Positions 56,048 through 64,000 of a DNA stretch of 64,000 nucleotides are shown in pieces. Each line of letters opens with the position of its first letter. Position 1 is the first letter of the stretch. The notes beneath the pieces were generated by a model, which saw only the letters and a list, made by a program, of their open reading frames with translations, made no database searches and was not told where the DNA came from. The DNA comes from Owenia fusiformis (taxonomy: Eukaryota; Annelida; Polychaeta; Sabellida; Oweniidae). Both the position numbers and the translations under genes were made by a program. The stretch covers positions 24,375,936 through 24,439,935 of the forward strand of contig CAIIXF020000006.1 in NCBI GenBank assembly GCA_903813345.2, in the 5' to 3' direction.

Positions 56048-56885
56048 CATAGTAGTTTGTACGTTTTGATGCTATGTCCGTCCATGTACTTCATTTCTCC
56101 CTAATTTAAGAATCATCATTCACTCCATTTTGCAGTGTGCGACATCATCACCAAGTGGAATTTTGTTTTCAGTTTTGAGATCAGACATAGACTCCCACGT
56201 GTTATTAAAACCTTTATCGATTGAAATCATACCTTTCTTGTGAACTAATCAATTGGCTGCGTAAATGGTTTTGAAAGTAAACAATATTGTTGTCTCTAAT
56301 TAGCCAGGCATTGAACGGATTCCTTACATTTTGATCATTAAGTGCGTCAATATTTCATCGAATCTTATTTGTGATGTTATTGACATATCGCCTTTATCAG
56401 TTATATTTAACTCAATTGGATACTTCCAACTGCTTACGTTTTGATAGATCCGATAAACAGTATGATTTCTTTAATTAATAGTTATCAAAGAATATTGATT
56501 GGAATACCATTGATAGCATGTGACTAGTTTACAACACTTCCTACGCCTTTACGTGTATCATCTCGACGTGTAACGCGAGCATTCTTCTCCCTGAGCCCTA
56601 GAGGTCAGTAAAAATTATTACCCTCTGATTTAGACAATTTTACAGTAATTCTAGAGTAAGACAGTGTTGTAAACGCTATATGATCCAAATACACTTATGT
56701 CTTTGATGAATCAGGTAAAATCACCACACGGGGTTAACAATTGTGGTTTCAAAGGGGTCTTCCGTTTGCCAAACATCTGGAGGAAATGTTGTTTAAAAGT
56801 TATGGAAATCTGGAGTTCAATTAAAGATAATGGAGAGGTTAAGCTTTGCATATATAATCGAAACTGAACCTGTACGTATCACTCG
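56048..56885. other. Intergenic DNA without recognised features
   Basis: AT-rich; no ORF, repeat or RNA gene recognised. Confidence 0.35.
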
Positions 56886-56914
56886 ACCATATACAAATTC
56901 ATGTAGCCTTCTCA

Positions 56915-56922
56915 TATAAATA
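56915..56922 (+). promoter_or_regulatory. TATA box (TATAAATA) of a secreted-peptide-like exon
   Basis: TATAAATA about 340 bp upstream of the ATG at 57254. The diverged duplicate has TTAAATA at the equivalent place (about 62018). Similarity between the copies extends through the presumed start region (TTGTTTAGACTACACC versus TTGTTCAGACTACACC). Confidence 0.45.
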
Positions 56923-57253
56923 GCCGTTCAAATCCAGTGTTTGTTTAGACTACACCATAGCGTGTAATGATTCTATAGTATGTCATTGATGCGGTTTTAT
57001 AGCTGGTTTTCTAATACATATTTTAAACGAGCTCGTTTCGTAAGATTTTTGGCGCTAAATCATGCATGACATACATCATCGTGTTCAGCAAGAATTCAAC
57101 TGTGCATCGAAATCAAAATTGACACCATAGTGTTCAATAGACACGAGTAGAATGGTTCCCGTTGACCCAACGTCAAATATTCAAATCTCCCGTTCTAAAA
57201 CCGAAACTCTGAAGCTGAAAGAGTATCTGAAGTAGACTAAGCGCGCATAAACT

Positions 57254-57436
57254 ATGAGCGCTCGATACATTCCTTTGTTAATTTTTGTACTTTGCGTTCA
57301 CGGTTACGTTGTGAAAAACATCGTTAGCTTAACCTCTCCAATAGCTGCATGCACGTACAATGTACCATCACACATGGACAATACTCTATCATATAATTTC
57401 ATCCATGGCATCTTGCTGCAAGGGGAAAATGTATGA
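57254..57436 (+). CDS. Signal-peptide exon, possible small secreted protein
   Basis: The 60-codon open frame begins MSARYIPLLIFVLCVHG, a short basic n-region and a hydrophobic core with a plausible cleavage after Gly17-Tyr18. The rest shows no family and may run past an unseen splice donor. A broken copy of its promoter and leader lies at 61980-62770. Seen: leader and duplication. Inferred: secretion. Confidence 0.4.
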   Translation: MSARYIPLLIFVLCVHGYVVKNIVSLTSPIAACTYNVPSHMDNTLSYNFIHGILLQGENV

Positions 57437-57834
57437 TTGTTGTAATGTTATTTGACATGATATCTCATTCATCATGCTATCATCTGACCATTCTAATCCA
57501 TACAAAAGTTTACGTCGCGCAATCTGATCAGGTGAACAAAACCCATGCTAAATCATGGCATCTCATTTCTTCTCAGCCTTAAAATCACAATTTCTGATTG
57601 GCTGAGATGGGATACCAATTGCTATTATCGATTATTATAATTTCGTGTAAAGAAACATGACACTATTGATACTCAATTGCTAGAATGACCAAAGCAATAC
57701 TACCACGCAATTCATACAGCACGTGGACCATGACGTGAACAACAGAGGGAATATTCTAATATTTAATTTCCCAAATATGCAGATCAATTGAAGTCATAAC
57801 GAGGTATATTAGAGAACAACGCCGGATGGTATAT

Positions 57835-57843
57835 TATATAAAG
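57835..57843 (+). promoter_or_regulatory. TATA box (TATATAAAG)
   Basis: TATATAAAG lies 117 bp upstream of the ATG at 57952, giving a predicted start near 57866 and a 5' UTR of about 85 nt. Confidence 0.45.
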
Positions 57844-57951
57844 TAATTTAGATACATTCATCTCATACAATAAAGCGTTTCGTGTCTCAACCTGAAGGTA
57901 GTATATCATATAACAAGAACAGGAAAATAGCACTTTTTGTTGCTGGGAAGG

Positions 57952-58078
57952 ATGAGTGGAAAAACATTTATGCTAGTGAAGACTTTACTGCTGCTGCTGA
58001 CTTATCTAGGAACCGTTCTTACTATGCCTTTTTACAACCAGAATTTGAACGACGATGGTGGTTATATTTATGACTTAG
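57952..58078 (+). CDS. First coding exon of a secreted protein (signal peptide, phase-1 donor)
   Basis: ATG in good context (GAAGGATGA). It encodes 42 codons: a signal peptide with basic n-region, MLVKTLLLLLTYLGTVLT hydrophobic core, then a polar mature start (MPFYNQNLNDDGGYIYDL). It ends at TTAG|GTTAGT in phase 1. A signal peptide followed by a phase-1 intron is a common layout for secreted proteins and peptide precursors. The remaining exons were not found before the window's end. An overlapping 63-codon frame (57882-58073) begins at GTG, lacks a leader, and I regard it as a shadow. Confidence 0.55.
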
Positions 58079-60832
58079 GTTAGTTTCATTTATACATATA
58101 TATTTAGAAATAAATCGGTTATAAAGCACTTGATGTTATCCCAAGATGACAAAGTGAGAAGGGTGTAAACATGGGCTTTCTATTGGATGCCCATGGTGTA
58201 AAATTACAAACTGAATCCAGAAATCTTAAACCATATGAAATTAGAATTTGCATAACATTAAGAAAATGCCATGAAAACAATTGTGATCTTTTTGCATCTA
58301 AATGGCCTATGTTCGACTTGCTTTCTGCAAACATGACTAGATGTAAGAAAATGGTTTATGTTTTAGGATCGTGATTTCTTAAAATCATTATTTAATAACT
58401 CATTCTGATTTATCAGAATCTCTCTTTATCTAAAGCTTCTTCTAGATCTTCTTGTATATTCCAAGGGATGGTGGAGACTGGATCCCACAATGTTAAAAAC
58501 TTATATAGTTCACTCATTGTGTGAATCAGTAGTTTAACTAGACTCTGCACGCGGGGTACAGAGCTGGTAATGTTCCTTAGAATACACAGCATTTGATAAA
58601 GAGGGACTATGATACATCCGAATGATGTTTTTCGGATTCCAAGTCATTCATGTCATTTGTAACTTTTATTTCATTTCTATCTCACGCATGTACGATTGCG
58701 AATGTTTTAATATCATACTTCACAGGAAATAATGACAATTGTTATGTTCTTTATAAATTATGGAGAACATTGGAAATAGCGTCTGTGAGGGTAATGACAA
58801 TGGGTAAGAGGAAAATATTAAAACTTATGAAATTATGTTTATTTTTGGATCAAACAAATTAATTTTATTCGATCTTTTCAATATTTGTCATCCTCCAATA
58901 GTAGGGGTACACGATTCAAGTTATCTGTAGCCCTTTGCAGAAGATGCATACTTGTTGTGACATGTTCTCTAGTATTAAATTCTAATTCCGGAATTATTTT
59001 TATGATATACAGTATATTAATAAGCCCACTGGCGCAGAGTTTCTCCTTTCCAATGAACACACACCATCTCTTATAAAAGCACCCAATATAAACCACGGAC
59101 ATGTGGGGAATATAACACTTCGCAGGCTCAAATTTAGATTTACGGTAAATCAATCGCAAAGACACGATTATTTATTCCAGTATAATTTATTTTAAACGCC
59201 ACGGTGGATAAAATTTCTTCTAATCAAATAAATATATAGGCCTACTACATAATATCTCAGATGTCAATGCAGGGGCGTCCCCATGATCTTCTTCACCATC
59301 GTAGCTTGAATTTGAAGTCTAGCTTCTCTACCTCATTCGCCAGACCACATAGTTTTTCGTTCCTCCAACCAAGTCTCCTTCTCATCAGCTCCTTGAATGA
59401 AATCCCCGAAATCCCCCACCCCTGCAGACGCCCATGCATGACATCACAATTCTTTAAATTATGCAATGATCGAGGAATTACGAGTAACTCTTGAATAAGT
59501 AAAGACCCTGTACTACATCATAAGATTACTATCTGTGTGGGGAGGATCGTTGTTAATGTGGGATTAGCTATCATAAAATAAATCACCAGTTAAGCCTTCT
59601 GATATGATAGTATAGTGTTATTGCATTTGATGTATAGTCTTTGAGAAGAAATAAAAGGCAAATTATGATGCATTTAATCAGATGCTTGTGACTGAAGGGG
59701 TTGTACTGAAAATGTTTAGTAAGAAATTAAACTTTCTTGTGTCTTTAATATTATCCTATTGGGCAACTTTTGTGACGCATCAAGTTTGGTAATTTTCTCC
59801 TGAAGAGGGTACTATCTTTGCACTGTAACGCATCATGGCTTCACAAACTTATTGATTTTCTAATGAATTACAACCAGTATGGTATATTATATATATATAT
59901 GTATATATATATAAATAGAGAAACTTTTCGTGTTCTTCTGTTGCCGTTTTACATGAGTCGCCCTGTTTGCAAATAGACGCACAAAGCAGGGCCACAAAGC
60001 ACGTTTACCCCGCTTTTACACTTGCTAGCATAAACATAAACACAAATCATAAAGATGAATTTAAAAGTGTGCGGGGCACTACCAAAATGGTATATCTTTG
60101 CATTCTAATAAAATGGAAAAAATAACATCAGATCAGAACTTTCGTTCGTGGCCTCGCGCTCGGTGACTTTTTAACCAAATATACTGACCAGACACAAAAC
60201 CTATACAATCACAAGTATATGTAATAATTATTTTATGGTGTTCGAACAGTTGATACATTTCTGAGACTTTCACAAGATCAATAATAACAATTATGAACTT
60301 AATAGTGATCACGCCAAAATTCTTATTCGGAGTACTCAAAGCGCTAACAGTGGATTCCAAGGCTATACGCAAATTTATATCGCGTTTTTAGTAATTTTTA
60401 CTGGTGTGAATACGTGATATTCACTCGTGGTTATGCCATATTCTATAAAATGATGATCAATGTGGAATCGTCACAGATGCCATTTCACTGAAATAGAAAT
60501 TCGAAATTGATGCCTTGGTTGTGGTTGACGTTTATCATGCGGTGAATATGTGCGGCATTTTGTCAAATCATTATGGAATGTGATCTGAACACTGCATCTT
60601 GAATTAACGATAAATACTACAAAAACATATTTATAATGCCATGGTGCATTAAGGTGTTAGTTTCTAAGTCTAAATGCGTAATTCACTTAATGAGCGTCAC
60701 TTGAAATTTAATATACTAGTAGTATCTACTAGACAAATCAGTCCGTGGAGATTCGCTTATTTGTGTTGATTTTGTGAACTATACATCGTGGAAGCCGTTA
60801 CTCGTACTAACGATGTCAGACAGAGACATGCA
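58079..60832. other. Intergenic or intronic DNA, few features
   Basis: An AT microsatellite (TATATATATATG type) lies at 59885-59920. A weak inverted repeat containing CAGGGGCGTC lies at about 59258-59455. No exon could be matched in phase to the signal-peptide exon upstream. Other open frames here show no recognisable protein. Confidence 0.35.
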
Positions 60833-61152
60833 TTATTTTTCGAATGTTTTAATGGGTTCACTAACAATAAGAAGTATACGTAATTTATTTGACACTATTA
60901 AAACGTGATTTGGCACAGATGCTGGAGAGTTTAGGCTAGTAGAGAGCTTTCGATATAAACTCTAGTATATAACAGAAAGCTTTCATATAAGTATTATTTT
61001 TCGAATGTTTTAATGGGTTCACTAACAATAAGAAGTATACGTAATTTATTTGACACTATTAAAACGTGATTTGGCACAGATGCTGGAGAGTTTAGGCTAG
61101 TAGAGAGCTTTCGATATAAACTCTAGTATATAACAGAAAGCTTTCATATAAG
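60833..61152. repeat. Tandem duplication, two 160-bp copies, essentially identical
   Basis: The block from TATTTTTCGAATGTTTTAAT to AACAGAAAGCTTTCATATAAG occurs twice head to tail with a 160-bp period. I see no internal differences, so it is either very recent or an assembly artefact. Confidence 0.9.
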
Positions 61153-61403
61153 TTATTTGGAATACCTGTATTCCGTACAACGCTGTACTTGTACAAGTCA
61201 GGTAAAGCACCGGGGAGGAATTCTGGAAACGAAGATAGAGTGCTTTCATCCTTCAAATCACAACAAAATATTCGGCAAGTATGTGGTTCGTGAGTTGCGG
61301 TTTCAAAATATGATTACAAATTAATTCTGCCATTGCTTAGATATTCCAAGGATATTCACAAATCAATTCCCTCGATTAGAAACCGAAGGAAATTTTTTCT
61401 TAT

Positions 61404-61846
61404 GAAATGTACCGAACTCCCGTGCAGGTGATATATCACTGCGGCGGGCAGGTATCTCACCGTAAGCATGGTAACTTCGTAATAAACAACTGACGTGATT
61501 GGTTCTAGTCCCATGCTCAGGTCGCGTGATTGTAAAATTTAGACAATTTTATTGGTTGAATTGCGCGTATTAACTAAAAAACAACACGTGCGGTAAACTA
61601 TTATCAACACAACTTTTACTCAGAATTCCTTCCACGATGATTTCTTCTCATATTTCAATAATTTTGAAATATTTTGACAAAATAATGTTTGGGGAACATT
61701 CATGAATACATATTTTATAAGTTGTGTGAAAATTGACCACATATATGATGAAAAGGGGAAATATTTTCCCCAAATTTTGGGGATTTTCTTCATCTGCCCG
61801 CCGCAGTGTCTATACCGAAACACTGCATGGGAGTTCGGAAATGTAC
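61404..61846. mobile_element. Inverted-repeat element (about 440 bp)
   Basis: GAAATGTACCGAACTCCCGTG at the left is inverted at the right (CATGGGAGTTCGGAAATGTAC). An inner match (ACTGCGGCGGGCAG versus CTGCCCGCCGCAGT) continues it. AT-rich centre, no ORF supported. Confidence 0.65.
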
Positions 61847-61979
61847 TTTCCTGGTTTCTTTAAGAGATACCTTCCTCCCCAGTGGTGTTTACGTCATTTA
61901 AAAGTTAAAGATGCAGTATATGTTTGGCTGAAAACGTATATCAAAAGCTCTCTTTTGTCGAAACGGCATCGTATATGTA

Positions 61980-62770
61980 TAAACTGCCCATATACAAATA
62001 CATGTAGCTTGCTCACTTAAATAGCTGCTTCAATGTTTGTTCAGACTACACCGCAGTATGCGATATGCAGTATGTACGCCATTGGTAGTTCTATAGCTGG
62101 TTTTCTGATGCATATTTTGATCAAGTTCGTTTGGTAAGATAGTCGGAGCAGCTAAAACAAGTATGGCAATAGACACGAGTATAATGATTCCCGTTGAGAC
62201 CAACGTGAACTTTGGGGTTTTATTTCGACAAAAAATCAGAAGATAACCGGGTATCTGAAGTAGTAGTCCCTGAGCTGATTTTTCTAAGACTCTATAAAAA
62301 TGAAGATCTATGCAAGGATGTTTTTACTATTGCAGCCGTTTGCACCCTGTGGGGACCATCTTATTGCCATTTTTCAAATTCTATATTTTCTTGTTAGTCT
62401 AAAGTACTTAATTTTTATGAAAATTAATTGATATCGTACTTAAAATGCAGTTATGTCCTAAAAAGTAAAAAATATATATTACTAAAAGTTGTTTTAGTGT
62501 GACTCCAATTTAGAGAGGAAAGCCCCTGTTTCTATCAAAATGAAATATATTTACTTAATGAGGAAAATCAGTACTTTCAAACGGCATGATCATTTTTTGT
62601 GGCGAGGTACCGGACGACACTTCATTTTTTCTGGACCAGCTCAGGGATTATAGACTAATTAAGGCTCGTTTTGTATGCGCGTTTTACATTGGCTTTTTAC
62701 CATATTGATTCATGTACTTTACGTTCACGTTGCGTTGTGAAAAATAATGCCCTCGAGTGTCTCGAGTCAG
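61980..62770 (+). pseudogene. Broken duplicate of the promoter and signal-peptide exon at 56885-57330
   Basis: Similarity to 56885-57330 begins at CCATATACAAAT and continues through the TATA region, TAGCTGGTTTTCT, ATAGACACGAGTA and the leader codons (GTACTTTACGTTCACG). An ATG at 62675 opens a hydrophobic stretch that stops after about 21 codons, because one base is missing relative to the intact copy. A 387-bp transposon splits the 5' UTR at 62264-62650. Confidence 0.65.
62264..62650. mobile_element. 387-bp MITE with TAG target duplication
   Basis: Ends TAGTCCCTGAGCTG and CAGCTCAGGGATTA are inverted repeats, flanked by TAG (62261-62263 and 62651-62653). The uninterrupted paralogue at about 57225-57240 reads TATCTGAAGTAGACTAAG, with one TAG, which fixes the insertion point. 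A 3-bp duplication suggests a PIF/Harbinger-type source; this is inference. Confidence 0.8.
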
Positions 62771-63238
62771 AAGAAGGTCTAATGTAGCTGCCGGCTTACA
62801 GATTAATCGCTATTGTTAAGGACAACTGATTTAAATATGAATAATACCTGATGATATATATTTGTATTTAAATGAGTTTGTCCTAAAATAGCGGTTAATT
62901 CGTCAACCGACAATTGAATACTAGCTAAGTAAAAGCCTCTTTGAGGTATGTTGGTATCAGGTGAACGTCAAAGTGAAAGAATAAATCAATAGGCGGTTAA
63001 TACGATGATGAAAAGTTTTGTATATCCCAACAAATCCTGATCTGTTTATTCATTTACAAGTAATTGGACTACTAATGAGTTAATGAACAAATCAAAGATG
63101 TGAATGATATTCTCACAAAAGCATAGCAGGAATATTAATTGAATTGCATAGAAAACTGTTCTGTCGACATATTGAATAAACAAAAGACATCTATTGATTC
63201 TTCATTGCCTTCTCTATCTGTATTGGATCATCATTTAG
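62771..63238. other. Intergenic DNA without recognised features
   Basis: No ORF, repeat or RNA gene recognised. Confidence 0.3.
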
Positions 63239-64000
63239 GTAAATGGATCGCCCTGTATCGATGAGTCCAGTTTCCCTAACGCCCTGTATCGATGAGTCCA
63301 GTTTCCCAAACGCCCTGTATCGATGAGTCCAGTTTCCCCAACGCCCTGTATCGACGAGTCCAGTGTCCCTAACGCCCTGCATCGATGAGTCCAGTTTCCC
63401 TAACGCCCCTATCAATGAGTCCAGTTTCCCTAACGCCCTGTATCGATGAGTCCAGTTTCCCTAACGCCCTGCATCGATGAGTCCAGTTTCCCTAACGCCC
63501 TGTATCAATGAGTTCAGTTTCCCTAACGCCCTGCATCGATGAGTCCAGTTTCCCTAACGCCCCTATCAATGAGTTCAGTTTCCCCAACGCCCTGTATCAA
63601 TGAGTTCAGTTTCCCTAACGCCCTGTATCAATGAGTTCAGTTTCCCTAACGCCCTGCATCGATGAGTCCAGTTTCCCTAACGCCCCTATCAATGAGTTCA
63701 GTTTCCCTAACGCCCTGTATCGATGAGTCCAGTTTCCCTAACGCCCTGTATCGATGAGTCCAGTTTCCCCAACGCCCTGTATCGATGAGTCCAGTTTCCC
63801 TAACGCCCTGTATCGATGAGTCCAGTTTCCCTAACGCCCTGCATCGATGAGTCCAGTTTCCCTAACGCCCCTATCAATGAGTCCAGTTTCCCTAACGCCC
63901 TGTATCGATGAGTCCAGTTTCCCCAACGCCCTGCATCGATGAGTCCAGTTTCCCTAACGCCCTGTATCAATGAGTTCAGTTTCCCTATCGCCCTGTATCG
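63239..64000. repeat. 31-bp minisatellite running off the window
   Basis: The unit is CCCTGTATCGATGAGTCCAG followed by TTTCCCTAACG (31 bp), about 24 copies. A shorter variant (CCCCTATCAATGAG...) and point variants (GTATC/GCATC, CGATG/CAATG, TCCAG/TTCAG) are interspersed. The array is not finished at position 64000. Confidence 0.93.

Noticed and set aside
57882-58073. 63-codon frame overlapping the signal-peptide exon
   Set aside because: It starts at GTG, has no leader or splice support, and the other frame has a far better start and donor.
59258-59455. Inverted repeat with CAGGGGCGTC, possible hAT-type MITE
   Set aside because: Arms are short and imperfect and no 8-bp duplication is visible.
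1-64000. rRNA, tRNA or viral genes
   Set aside because: No rRNA-like or convincing tRNA cloverleaf sequence and no viral gene was recognised; tRNAs cannot be fully excluded without a covariance-model search.

Overview
The window is animal nuclear DNA. Its genes are intron-rich with GT-AG junctions, intergenic DNA is AT-rich, and it carries a 5'-truncated L1/Tx1-type LINE, many small inverted-repeat elements and several minisatellites. The gene families (gustatory-receptor-like 7TM protein, C2H2 zinc-finger protein, calmodulin-size EF-hand protein, short secreted-peptide exons) fit a marine invertebrate, perhaps a lophotrochozoan. The lineage cannot be fixed from sequence alone. All spliced models below were assembled by hand from splice signals, exon phase and family motifs, with no transcript evidence.

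Layout. (1) 1.6-13.6 kb, plus strand: a gustatory-receptor-like gene in three phase-0 exons (551 aa). Its 8.7 kb second intron holds a complete four-exon gene for a 163-aa coiled-coil protein, a 30/60-bp minisatellite, a TTC/TCG tract and three inverted-repeat elements. (2) 16.36-23.3 kb, minus strand: an eight-coding-exon C2H2 gene (981 aa, twelve fingers, lysine-rich linker, acidic Pro-Asn-Asp tail with a 21-aa tandem repeat) plus 5' noncoding exons. (3) 23.2-40.26 kb: a roughly 17 kb inverted structure. A homogeneous 39-bp tandem array lies at each outer end in opposite orientation. Degenerate relatives lie inward, and a LINE and about 3.2 kb of unlike DNA lie inside. The outermost 117 bp of the two arms are about 97% identical, and the left copy includes the apparent first splice donor of the zinc-finger gene. 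(4) 44.4-53.3 kb, plus strand: a 150-aa EF-hand gene whose second coding exon exists as two tandem, equal-length alternatives that look mutually exclusive. Its introns carry nested non-autonomous transposons. (5) 56.9-62.8 kb: TATA-containing promoters with signal-peptide first exons, one of them duplicated about 5 kb away as a broken copy split by a 387-bp transposon. (6) 63.24 kb to the end: a 31-bp minisatellite running off the window.

No operon-like organisation is visible. The striking feature is structural: the neighbouring genes are separated and invaded by satellites and by transposons inserted into transposons. Two insertions can be proved inside the window because a related uninterrupted copy of the target is also present.
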